Source of the DNA: Diphasiastrum complanatum
Taxonomy: Eukaryota > Streptophyta > Lycopodiopsida > Lycopodiales > Lycopodiaceae
Direction of reading: 5' to 3'
DNA length: 64,000 nt
Assembly: GCA_029204225.1 (NCBI GenBank)
Contig: CM055095.1
Coordinates: forward strand, 49,484,841-49,548,840
Shown: piece after piece, positions 31,370 through 41,569 of the stretch
Layout: every line of letters starts with the position of its first letter
Numbering within the stretch: position 1 is the first letter of the stretch
Program-made: the position numbers and the translations under genes
The notes under the pieces: model-generated
What the model was told of the DNA's origin: nothing
Databases searched by the model: none
What the model saw: only the letters and a program-made list of their open reading frames with translations

Positions 31370-32617
31370 AGGGTATTCCGACATCAGTGATTGAACATAC
31401 CATACCTTTAGTACCTGATGCAGTTCCAAAGATTACAAAGCGTTGTAATCCTAATGTTGCGACTCTGATAAAGAAAGAACTGCAAAGATTGCTTGATGCC
31501 GATTTCATTTATGAGATCGAGCATACAATGGATTTCACCGATTGTCATTGTTCCTAAGAAAAATGGAAAATTGCGAATATGTGTGAATCTCAAAGCGTTG
31601 AACAAAGTGATGCGGAAGGATCACTTTCTGTTACCTTTTACTGAAAGCATTTTGGATCGTCTTGCTAGAACGGAAGCTTATAGTTTCCTGGATGGATTTA
31701 ATGGTTATAACCAGGTTAAGATAGCACTTGCCAATCGCCACGAAACCACTTTTGCAATAAAATGGGGCACCTATGCTTACAAAGTAATGTCGTTTGGACT
31801 CTGCAATGCACCAAGTTTATTTCAAAGAATAATGCAATTTGCTTTTAAAGATTATTTGCAAAAATTTCTTGAAATTTACTTGGATGACCTGGGAGTCCAT
31901 AGTACAGATACAGACCACCTGGATCGATTGGAAAAAGTATTTGAAAGATGTCGCAAATATTACATTTCTCTAAATCCAGAAAAATGTCAGATATGGGTTT
32001 CCCATGGAGTTGTGCTTGGATATGTGATATCAAGACATGGCATTGCCACAGATTATTCTAAGATCAAGGTTATTGTGGAATTGCCACCGCCAACAACAAT
32101 TCGTGGAGTTTATGTGTTTATGGGTCATGCGAACTACTATCGAATTTTTATTATTTTCTTTGTGGATTTAGCACGACCTATATACAAACTGACTATTGTT
32201 CCTATTTGGACAGTAGAGGCATTAGAAGCCTTTGAAAAGTTAAAAAAAACATTAACTTCAGCACCAATATTGCGTTCTTCAGATTGGGCGATAGAATTTC
32301 ATGTTCATACGGATGCCTCAAAATATGCCATTGGATCAGTTCTGACGCAACCAGGTGACTATAAGAAGGATTATCCTATACGATTTGCAAGCAGACAGCT
32401 TACAGATCCAGAAAAGAATTATTCAACAACAGAATGTGAGGCATTAGCCATGATTTTTTCTGTTCGAAAATTTTGTCACTACCTCATGGAGATGCACTTT
32501 GTATTTTATACGGATCATCAACGTTTACTTTACTTGGTAAATAAGACGTGCAATACTGGACGTATTGCAAGATGGTTATTGTTATTAACTGAATTTGACT
32601 TTCGAATTGTGGTTTGA
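31370..32617 (+). pseudogene. Tat/Athila-like RT and RNase H
   Basis: The RT start (GIPTSVIEHTIPLVPDAVPK) is shifted relative to the long frame 31493-32617. That frame has SPIVIVPKKNGKLRICVNLK, FLDGFNGYNQV, FGLCNAPSLFQRIM, the catalytic IYLDDLGVHS, and KCQIWVSHGVVLGYVIS. RNase H follows with HVHTDASKYAIGSVLTQPGD, YSTTECEALAMIFSVRKFCH and FYTDHQRLLYL. It is one of the least damaged pol segments in the window, with 374 codons open, and only the ends are broken. Confidence 0.85.
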
Positions 32618-32677
32618 AAGGGGAAGCTCTATGTTGAAGCAGTACCTGAGTGGGCAGCAGATATTGTTGAGTATCTG

Positions 32678-33600
32678 ATGCTAGGACAACCGAATGACTC
32701 CTTGACTAAGGCTCAACCTTATCAATTAATTGCAGGACAATTGTATCGTCGTGGATCAGATAATATTTTACGAAGGTGTGTTTTACTGCATGAAGTGCCA
32801 GATTTAATCATGTTTTCACATGATGGCATGGGTGGAGGACATTCTCTACACATATTACTGTTCGCAAACTTTTACAATCAGGTTGTTGGTGGCCTACGCT
32901 TCATAAGGACACATAAAATTTTATTCAAACATGTGACGTTTGCCAGCGAGCACGATTGCCTACTCGACGAACTATGAACTCTTGCATCCGGTTTTATCGC
33001 AAGCATCGTTTGAAAAATGGGGACTGGATTATGTTGGACCTATTCACCCTGTCGCACAAGGATCTCAGGCTCGATGCATTATCATCGCAACTGATTATAT
33101 GACCAAGTGGGTTGAAGCCAAAGCTGTCAAAGTTGCTGATGCAAAATCTACGGCCAAGTTTCTATATGAAAATACTATAATCAGATTTGGATGTCCGATC
33201 GAGATTGTCAGTAACCGGGGTACACACTTTGTTAATCAAACAATAAAGTGTTTACTAGAAGATTTTTTCGTTATACACAAATTTAGTACTCCCTACTATC
33301 CCAGAGGGAATGGCCAAGCTGAATCTTCCAATAAGATTTTCTGCACCATTATGACAAAGACAGTTGGAGCAAGTCGGTCTGATTGGGAACATAAACTGTA
33401 TGTAGCATTATGGGCATTCGGAACCGCTTAAAAAAATAGTACAAATCAAACACCTTTTCAATTGGTGTATGGTCAAGATGTTGTTATGTCGATTGAATTT
33501 TTAATCCCATCTGTACGCATAGCAACAACAGAATGACTAAATGATGTTAAATCTTTACAACTCCATCATGAAGCATTGCACAAATTATGTGAAACCCGAT
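32678..33600 (+). pseudogene. Tat/Athila-like integrase
   Basis: The zinc-finger part (LLHEVPDLIMFSHDGMGGGH, then a shift to TCDVCQRARLPT) leads to the core in frame 32940-33431: KWGLDYVGPIHPVAQGSQ (first Asp), EIVSNRGTHFVNQTIKC, and NGQAESSNKIF (Glu). The second catalytic residue is Asn (N-R-G) where active copies have Asp (D-R-G). After a stop at 33429 the sequence continues with NQTPFQLVYGQDVVMSIEFL. No GPY module or LTR is seen after about 33600. Confidence 0.85.
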
Positions 33601-35540
33601 TGATGGCACTATCGTCTTTTTCACACCTTAGGGATTTTTTGTGCCTGAATCATTTGAAGGCACCTTCGTCTTTTTCGCATTTTTGCACTTTCGGGAAAAA
33701 GCAACACTGTCGTTCCAATCTAATGCTTTCATCTCTCTCTTCATATCAAAGCGCTCTCCTCTTTGGCAAGAACACTACTACTCAATTGTTGGCAATCACG
33801 TGAATTGAAAGTAACCATTACTAAAATAGTAAATCAACACTATACATGAATTATCAAGTTGCTTTTTGTGTAATTTTAGTTTTTCAACTAATGGCATTAC
33901 GCCACAACTTAAGCAAGAGATATATCAAACATGGATGGCTTCATTGGTGATTCTATCACCCCTTTGTAGGGATTCAAGGTAAATGCTTTCAACCAGCTTA
34001 CCATGGGATCCATGGCTAGGTGGTTAAATCCAATCATATGTGGTAAGACCCTCGATAGAACACACACAATTCAAAAGGATGTGGACATCTCTAAAGGGAG
34101 GGATCAATGGCATGGGCATTGACGCAACATGCACATTGATCTGCACAACAACATACTTAGGTTGAAAACAAAGATTTGTGACGTTCCCAGAACTTTCTTT
34201 ATGTTTTTCATTTGTCATTTTACCCTTAACAAGCTGCTACTCTCGGTAGATGCACTAGCGTTAAATTGTGTGGCTATTGGGATAGGTATCTCAAGGTGTT
34301 AGAAAGTGTATCTCTTTATAACAAAATATTTCCTTAATGGGCATCAATGTCATCATAGAGGCTCAAGCTCCACTCTATGTCACTATCAAATATTCTTTGA
34401 TCCAATGATATACAAAAATATACTTCAAGCCTGGTAGAAAATTAAAATGTATATTGCTTTACTTTGCTCAAGTATTTTGTTTAAGGTCTATAGAGAGAGT
34501 ATTATGATCGCCAAGTGCCTCTATTTTGGCCCTACGGCCCTAAAACAACGAATTTAACCCATCACTAGGTCGCCCGTACTGCGTTCATTGGACTGGTGAT
34601 GAAAACTCCCCAAAATGCATATCTCTCTACTCAATAATGATGCTCTATCCACCAGCTCTGAAACATCAATTGTCAGGGGTCAATTTGGCCCAAGGACAAT
34701 TAAAAATGGTGGCCTCTAGCCTTAGTTAGGCCCAAAACCAAATTCTTTGTAAAAATGAACTCAAATTTCAACTTGAAGTTTTTTAATGAAGAATTGCCAG
34801 CTTGAATGTCAGGTCCACTTCAAAATTTCAACTAAATATTTTTAATAAAAAAAAGGTTAATTTTCTCTTTATTTCTTCAAAACATAGCTTTACAACATCG
34901 AATTTTGTCTCCTACAGAGAAATATCATTAGCTTTTTGCTTGTAAACTATAGCTATCTTTCTCACGATAGTAGAGAATAAAATTGCTCCTCCATGTCTCA
35001 TGGTTGGCTCCACCCTTTTGACATTAGCTTGGCCTTAGTGGAGTAATGCTGCATAGCAATTTAGAGTGCCCCAATTCCGTCAACCATAGAGAAAGATTCG
35101 CGGTTTTCCTATTTTCCAAAATCTCATAGCTACTTCCATGAACTGCTTCTTTCTCCTCTCACTATAAATGGATGTTGAAATACTCTCAAACTTGAGATGC
35201 CACATCCCTACTCCATCTTTCGATCTACTCCACTCAATAATTAATGCAATATTTATAGAGTTCTTGCCAGCTTTTCGTTGTAGCCACTTTTCGAAGCAAT
35301 TCACAGTTTCGAGTATTTTTTCAGAATTCTTCCAAGAATTCACCTACTTCGACCATATTGAATCCTCCCCAAAGATTAGATCAAAGGAACTTTGTTGCTT
35401 CCTGCCATCTGGATTTCTTGTACACCATACGAAGTCCTCTCTCTTGACATGCTTCACATGCTAACTTTCCTTGTGAAAGACACCAATGAATAGCTCCTCT
35501 AGATCGTGCATACCTACAACACCCTAACACGCTAATACCA
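33601..35540. other. Stretch without recognisable gene
   Basis: About 1.9 kb with no coding signal I can name. The first part has CACCTTCGTCTTTTTC words like those of the Tat/Athila leader and the 52-bp segment shared with 19022 (33712-33763). A minus-strand open frame of 87 codons at 35080-35343 has no recognisable domain. Confidence 0.5.
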
Positions 35541-35696
35541 TGTTAACTTTCTGAAGATCTAGTGCAGTATGTCAATCAGAACCACAATCACCATAGCTCA
35601 AGCACCTCAAGCTCTCAGAGATGGCACAACAAAAGTTAATTGTATTACAAACAAAATTGTACATATAGGGAACACACAAACTGCATGTCCCTAACA
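35541..35696 (-). repeat. Short LTR-like repeat with adjacent primer site
   Basis: 156 bp begin TGTTAACTTT and end CTAACA. On the minus strand it is followed at 35540-35529 by TGGTATTAGCGT, a tRNA-Met-like primer site with mismatches. Such a small LTR would fit a TRIM-type element or a deleted LTR. It abuts the copia coding region to the right. Confidence 0.45.
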
Positions 35697-35727
35697 GGTA
35701 TCCTAAAACCGGACTACCAAACTAGAA

Positions 35728-37956
35728 TTGGGCCCAGTATGGCTTATTCAAGTGATTCTTAATGGCTTGTTGGATGCTCATGCTAACATTGTTCAAAGTA
35801 TTGCTATTCAAAAGACTTTGCCAAGTTTGATGGATCTTCAAGAGATCTTGATCAATGAGGAATATAGGCTTCAAGCAAGAGGTGGATCTACATCGACACT
35901 TCAAGAGGATGCTATGTTCACAAAGGGCAAATTCAAGGGCAAAACCAAAAGCAAGTGGTCTAAAGGGCAAGATCAAGTGGATGCTTCTTCAAGTGGCAAA
36001 AAGAAGGATAGATCAAAGCTCAAGTGCTTCTATTGTGGCATCAAAGGACACTTTGCAAGTGAGTGCTACAAGAAGAAGAGAGATCAAGGAGACAAGCAAG
36101 GTAATCTTACTCTTGATGAGGATGGTTTGGATGTGCAAGATGCAAATGATGATGCTTTTGTGATGTCTTCATGTATGCTTGCTAATGATGGAGATCTAGA
36201 TCCTTGGTGGATTGATAGTGGAGCAAGTTCACACATGACCTTTCACAAAGAGTACTTCACTTCTTTGTTGGCATATGGAGATGACAAGAGGGTGATCTAC
36301 ACGGCCAATGATGGTGAGTGTGCAATCAAAGGGATTGGCACAATTCCCATTTTTCTCTCTACAAATAGAAATGTTCATTTGGAGGATGTCTTGTTTATTC
36401 CATCTATTACCAAGAATTTGCTTAGTGTGAGTCAAATGCTAAGTAAGGGCCTCAAGGTGGAGTTTGATGGAGATGCTTGTTTGATCAAAAGGAAGGATGT
36501 CTTGATTGGAAAAGGTAAAAGGCAAGGGAAGCTGTTCAAACTTGATGCTTGTGTTATTGCTAACCAAGTTGGATGTGTTGCAAGGGAGCATTTTTCTATT
36601 CAAGAGGTTTGGCACAAAAGGATGGGACACCTCAACTTCAAGTCATTGGAGGTAATGGCAAGGAAGAAGGTTGTGATTGGTCTTCCAAGTTCCTTAAGTA
36701 ATGACAAGCATGTTTGTGAGTCTTGTGCTTTGTCTAAGTCACATAGACTACCTTATACTAGATCTATTTCTAGATCTACAAAGCCTTTTCAACTTGTACA
36801 TTCGGATATTCATGGATTTACTACAATTAGCAATAGTGGAGCTAAGATGTATGTAACATTCATTGATGATTTTAATAGATTTTGCTGGATCTATCTACCA
36901 AAGAGCAAGGATGAAGTGTATGATGTCTTTGTCAAGTTCAAGAATGCAAGGGAGAACCAATTTTTCACAAAGATCAAGTGCTTGAGAGGTGACAATGGTG
37001 GTGAGTACATATCTAACAAGTTCAAGGCCTTTTGTGATGAGCATGGGATCAAGAGGGAGTATACAACATCAAAGACCCCACAACAAAATGGAGTGGCTGG
37101 AAGGAAGAATAGGACTTTATGTGAAAGTGCTAAAGCTATGAGGTTAAGTGCTAATCTTGACAAACCATTTTGGGATCAAGCTTTGTTGTGTGCCAATTTC
37201 TTGTGCAATAGGTGGCCGAGTGCTATTTTGGATGGAAGGACACCTTTTGAGATGCTATTCAAGAGGAGGATGAGTGTCAACTTTCTAAGAACCTTTGGAT
37301 GCACATGCTATGTCAACATTACTCTTGATGATAGGACCAAGGAGGATCCATCTTCAAGAAGAGGTATTTTTGTTGGATATAGTGAGGTGAGTAAAGCCTA
37401 CAAGGTTTACATTCCTTCTACTAACAAAGTGATTGTTGGTAGAGATGTCATTTTTGATGAGGGAAACATTCCAGATTCGGACTATGCTGGAGATGTAATG
37501 GATAGGAAATCCAATAGTTTTTATTGTATTTTCATAGGTGATGGAACTATATCATGGATGTCAAAGCAAGCCACTATCTCATTGTCATCTAGTGAGGCCG
37601 AGTACAAAGCTCTTACACATTGCACAAAGGAGATGGTATGGATCAAAAGGATGATCAAGGATCTTCACTTGCTGGATTTTTCAGAGAGCCCAATCATCTT
37701 TTGTGACAATCAATCAGCCCAAAGAATGGCATCCAATCCTATCTTTCATGCTAGGAGCAAGCATATTGAGATACAATATCATTTTGTGAGGGAGCGAGTC
37801 ATTGCAAAGGAGGTGGAGCTTCAACATGTGTCTTCAAGGGAATGTGTAGTTGATATCTTCACCAAAGCATTGGGAAAAGACTTGTTCATGAAGCATAGGA
37901 CTTCACTTGGAGTATTATCAAAGTCTATGCTAAAACTAGTTGAAGAGGGAGTGTGA
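35728..37956 (+). CDS. Copia polyprotein with in-frame integrase-RNase H fusion, 742 codons
   Basis: Domains in order: gag end (QEILINEEYRLQARGG, about residue 40), zinc knuckle CFYCGIKGHFASEC (about 99-112), protease WWIDSGASSHMTFHKEYF (about 160, D-S-G intact), GAG-pre VWHKRMGHLNFKSLEVM (about 294), integrase core with LVHSDIHGFT and CLRGDNGGEY, and QQNGVAGRKNRTL where the catalytic Glu of the usual VAERKNRT is Gly. At RDVIFDEGNIPDSDYAGDVM (about 571-590) the frame passes from the integrase tail directly into RNase H (LSSSEAEYKALTHCTKEMVW, FCDNQSAQRMASNPIFHARS, VDIFTKALGKDLF). The complete RT, some 250 residues, is absent without loss of frame. It cannot transpose alone. Confidence 0.9.
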   Translation: MGPVWLIQVILNGLLDAHANIVQSIAIQKTLPSLMDLQEILINEEYRLQARGGSTSTLQEDAMFTKGKFKGKTKSKWSKGQDQVDASSSGKKKDRSKLKCFYCGIKGHFASECYKKKRDQGDKQGNLTLDEDGLDVQDANDDAFVMSSCMLANDGDLDPWWIDSGASSHMTFHKEYFTSLLAYGDDKRVIYTANDGECAIKGIGTIPIFLSTNRNVHLEDVLFIPSITKNLLSVSQMLSKGLKVEFDGDACLIKRKDVLIGKGKRQGKLFKLDACVIANQVGCVAREHFSIQEVWHKRMGHLNFKSLEVMARKKVVIGLPSSLSNDKHVCESCALSKSHRLPYTRSISRSTKPFQLVHSDIHGFTTISNSGAKMYVTFIDDFNRFCWIYLPKSKDEVYDVFVKFKNARENQFFTKIKCLRGDNGGEYISNKFKAFCDEHGIKREYTTSKTPQQNGVAGRKNRTLCESAKAMRLSANLDKPFWDQALLCANFLCNRWPSAILDGRTPFEMLFKRRMSVNFLRTFGCTCYVNITLDDRTKEDPSSRRGIFVGYSEVSKAYKVYIPSTNKVIVGRDVIFDEGNIPDSDYAGDVMDRKSNSFYCIFIGDGTISWMSKQATISLSSSEAEYKALTHCTKEMVWIKRMIKDLHLLDFSESPIIFCDNQSAQRMASNPIFHARSKHIEIQYHFVRERVIAKEVELQHVSSRECVVDIFTKALGKDLFMKHRTSLGVLSKSMLKLVEEGV

Positions 37957-38601
37957 AAGATTCAACTAGTTTCATCACATTTTGCAATATTTCCATATTT
38001 GGCATATTGAGGCCAAAACTTGTTTTAGACTTAGAGGTTGACTTTTCAAAGTTCATTAGTCTAAATTTCATTTGAATAGACACTTTTTGAAAGTGTGAGA
38101 AAAATAGAATGCGAGTTTGAGTAGTTTCAATTTGAATAAGTTGGGTACATTGAATCTAGACCCAAAATTGGTAGGGTTAGCATTTTGGTGGGAAAGCCAA
38201 GTGGCCAAATAGGGTTTGGACCTGCTATAAAAGGATGTAACTCGTGGAGAGAGTCATCTTCTCTCTTCTCTATCTCATTTCATGCTTATACATGGTTCTC
38301 TTGGACTATACTATCCATTGGTGCACTATCTTGGTGATTGCTTGCAATTCTATGTGTAGAATGATCTATATTTGCTATTTTTGGATCCACACGTGTGAAA
38401 TACAGTAGCTTGCTGGTTTTGTACGGACAGCAACAGTACATAATCATTTCATTCAAGTTTGATCAAGTTCTATTAGTGTTTGCATCTCAAATTGTGTGTA
38501 GATGCTGATTTTTCTACATTGGTGAAATTGGTAGTGTATTTCTCTTTCTAACCAAAGATCATTCAAGTAGATTGGATCTTAAGGATCTGAAATCTTTCAC
38601 A
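37952..38601 (+). repeat. Copia 3' LTR with long inverted ends
   Basis: It starts TGTGAAAGATT and ends AATCTTTCACA, 11-bp perfect inverted ends. A TATA box (TATAAAAGG, 38226) lies 275 bp from the start, and the host coding frame overlaps the first bases. Confidence 0.85.
38223..38235 (+). promoter_or_regulatory. LTR core promoter TATA box
   Basis: GCTATAAAAGG inside the LTR matches the plant TATA consensus and is followed by a pyrimidine-rich stretch (CTTCTCTCTTCTC), a usual start-site context. Confidence 0.6.
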
Positions 38602-38639
38602 CTTACAAGACACACACAAAAAGAGAATACTAGTGGAGC

Positions 38640-39294
38640 AAACCACCCAACCAACTAGAAGCTACTGATCAATCTGCAATAACCTCACCCCCGAGCCAGG
38701 GAATAGGATGCAAGTGTGTGTAGAGAGAGTAATTGGCGATGTAGGCACTCAAACTAGGAATGGAGATGGGCGAGTTTCCACTAGCATATACAGGCTCCAA
38801 GACTCTCTATGCATGTGCTCATGCAAGCTAAGAATAACCCAAAAGCAACTTCCATTACTATTGATATTCTACACATGCATAAAGCAGTCCTAACCCATGC
38901 TACTGATCAATCTCCAATAGCCTCACCCCCGAGCCAGGGAATAGGATGCAGGTGTAGAGAGAGTAACTGGCAATGAAGGCACTCAAACTAGGAATGGAGA
39001 TGGGCGAGTTTCCACTAGCATATACAGGCTCCAAGACCCTCTATGCATGTACCCATGCAAGCTAAGAATAACCCAAAAGCAACTTCCATTACTATTGATA
39101 TTCTACACATGCATAAAGCAGTCCTAACCCATGCACTAGCTCCACTAATGTGTCTGGGCCCTCACAAGGTCATTAATTACATTACTGGCCTTGTTTGGAA
39201 TAACGAAGCGTAACTAATAATCTTGCTAACCGGAGTACCGGGCATCCATGTCGAGGATTATGCCGAATCCTATCTATAGGACATGCACGTAACA
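38640..39294 (-). repeat. Ty3/gypsy 3' LTR with a tandem duplication
   Basis: On the minus strand a polypurine tract (GGGGGGAAGAA, 39305-39295) is followed by TGTTACGTGCATGTCC, an LTR start at 39294. The last codons before it read EDKTRSRGEE, a typical gypsy pol end. The left end is not resolved. Coding sequence to the right has decayed beyond recognition. Confidence 0.5.
38662..39133 (+). repeat. 238-bp tandem duplication (two copies)
   Basis: 38662-38899 and 38900-39133 are about 95% identical, from CTACTGATCAATCT through GCAGTCCTAACCCATG. They differ by a few substitutions and a 4-base gap (GTGTGTGTAG against GTGTAG). Confidence 0.95.
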
Positions 39295-39305
39295 TTCTTC
39301 CCCCC

Positions 39306-41450
39306 TTGATCTAGTTTTGTCCTCAAAATAAAAAAGGAAATTTTAAAAACTGTTTCTTTAACTTTTAACACTTACCTAGAAAATCATTATCCTTAGTCTG
39401 ACTTTAACCTCAAACAAACACTCAGAGATAGAATGATCTTTCAATTCTTTCTCTCTGCTCTAGAGTACAAACTCATGTCTGAAAAGTAGACTAAGTGATA
39501 AATTATATACCTAGACTATACTCAATAAATCAATAATATCACCTTCAAGTAAACACTTAACATGACACACTGGAAGAATCATTACTTAACTCATGTGAAC
39601 AAAGTTAAAGAAATTGATAATTACAGTCTAAAACTATCCACAATTTCTTGTAGACAATTCATAAATGCTTCTTGGTACAAATACTCTTAGAATCCAAAAT
39701 TCCAAAGTAACAATCCATTCAACCAGAATTTCTAGGAGATCCAATAAGATAAAATGATCTTAGCTCAAGTTTGAGTATCCTAGATATTGTCTTGAGTCAT
39801 CACAATTCCTTATAATCTTTTGACCATAGTTAAATATCCATCTATGATCCGTCAATCACCTAATGATTTTTCATCATAATTCATTGAAATCCAAAGTCAT
39901 ACTTAATCGTTGGAAGATACTGGAGTATATGTCCAACATGATAACTCAGAAAAAAATCACCGAAAAAAATCACCAAAAAGTATTGGATTTTAAGAATATT
40001 CTCTTAACCAGATTCTTAATCAAAAGTGTGAGATATTCAAGTTCTATATGCCACAAGTAATCAAAGATAGAAAGCATACCAAAACGATAATGACAACCAA
40101 CTTTAACTATAAAAAAGTTAAGATTACCATCACCCAAAGTCATGTTGAATATAAATTCAGTTGTTATTCTTGGAATTATTAAGATTTGTTATCCAACAAG
40201 CTCTCTGAGATCCACTCACTAATGAACTGAGTCTATCTCTCAATTGAGGAATACCCTATACCAAGAAAATTGTATATCCTATGCACATAATTTTTACTGA
40301 TGAAACTCGAAAATTCACAAATCGTGCATCTCACAAGCAATATAAAACAGAACAAATAGTTTTTTATCTTCACGCCGTTCGTCTAGCCAATTAGCTATTG
40401 TCAACTGGTTTCGACATTTTAATTGGCAATTTTGGAGGCCAAAATGAAATTTCAACTAGTTAATTTCATAAATGTCAATAAGGCTCTACATATTGAATGT
40501 TTATTACCAATAATTTGTGGTTTAATACATGGTCAAAAATCTCATAACTCAGAAAATTTTGAAATTAATCCCCCCACCCCCGGCCTTGTTGGAATCTGGA
40601 TATCAAATGCTGCTGAACCAAGACCTCCGAAACAGGAATATAATCAATAATCAAGCTCCACAACCAACAGACCCAACAACAAGGGATGTTGCCATTACTG
40701 CTAAAAGCATAGTAAAAAACTTCTAGCTTGACACTAAGACAAAGGTCCCAACATTGCAGTAACTTTCTACTTCCTTCTATTTTGTGTTCAAGAAGTACAA
40801 TCTGTAACCATAAGCACAAACCCAAAAGACCTCTCTAGCTCTGATGTACAATAGGTCTGACAGTGGTGGTATAGTTGGCAACATACACACTGAATCCGTT
40901 TCAGCCTGCCTTGTTAGTTTAAGTGCATTGATCTAAATGGCATTCTCTCTTAGCTTTGACTAGCCTCATTACTCATTCCTTGATTTATCTTTTATCAACT
41001 CAATTGGATAACCAAGAGGAAAGCTGTGCTTTCGCCTTTAGGCTTTAACCAAGAGGAAAGCTGTGCTCCGGAAGGCCGAAGCAGAAAAATGCCATGACAG
41101 CCAAAAAGTGCACCAACGGCCTGGCACAGTCATGAAAACTCATTGCCCATAAATTTTCCACAGATCTATATTGCAAGACCAGAGGCTTTGTCTTATAGGT
41201 ATCAAATACTTATTCCATCTTAATAATTACTAAAAATTCTTTCTGAAAGCATCCAACTGGAAATTTTTTTTCTCATGAACTGCAATTCTTTACAGTGTTG
41301 TGTGTCATAAATACAATGAACCAAATTTCAATGCTATGTCTAGGATATTACCCGACATAACAAAGGAGACATACAATCTTGAACGTTATGGAGTCAACCC
41401 AGAAAATCTTAGACCGTGACTCCAGGCATAGCGTGGACCAAAATAGGAAA
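39306..41450. other. Stretch without recognisable gene
   Basis: About 2.1 kb, AT-rich. The left end may be decayed gypsy pol (minus). A 21-base repeat (AACCAAGAGGAAAGCTGTGCT) occurs twice near 41010 and 41047. The last part is the 3' flank of the PPR gene. No exon with a recognisable domain was found. Confidence 0.5.
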
Positions 41451-41569
41451 AAGCCAAAGGGATCTTGGTCTGCTTCAAGCTTCAGAGCTCGGCTTTATCC
41501 AGTTCTACATGCTATTTGACTCATGGGCCAATGCTGCAGTCAAGGCACAGGATAAATGAATGCAACAGC

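Larger units (their letters stand above)
26170..33600 (+). mobile_element. Ty3/gypsy element of Tat/Athila-like type, without 3' LTR
   Basis: LTR (26170-26922), a primer site of the tRNA-Asp type, a leader of about 1.1 kb, gag, zinc knuckles, protease, a long linker, RT, RNase H and integrase follow in order on the plus strand. The primer site and the long gag-pro linker fit the Tat/Athila group. The 3' LTR is missing; homology ends near 33600. Frame breaks occur in gag, around protease and in integrase. A related element occupies 50.4-58.9 kb. Confidence 0.85.
35710..38601 (+). mobile_element. Ty1/copia element: truncated gag, RT deleted, 3' LTR present
   Basis: A single open frame (35728-37956) is followed by a polypurine stretch (GAAGAGGGAG) and a 650-bp LTR (37952-38601). 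The 5' LTR and the start of gag are missing, because the sequence begins inside gag next to another LTR. The pol lacks RT. Confidence 0.85.

Noticed and set aside
35080-35343. 87-codon minus-strand open frame
   Set aside because: Contains no motif I recognise and lies in AT-rich sequence; kept only as a note in the region entry.
39863-40825. Open frames of 65-86 codons
   Set aside because: AT-rich, no domain, mutually overlapping on both strands.
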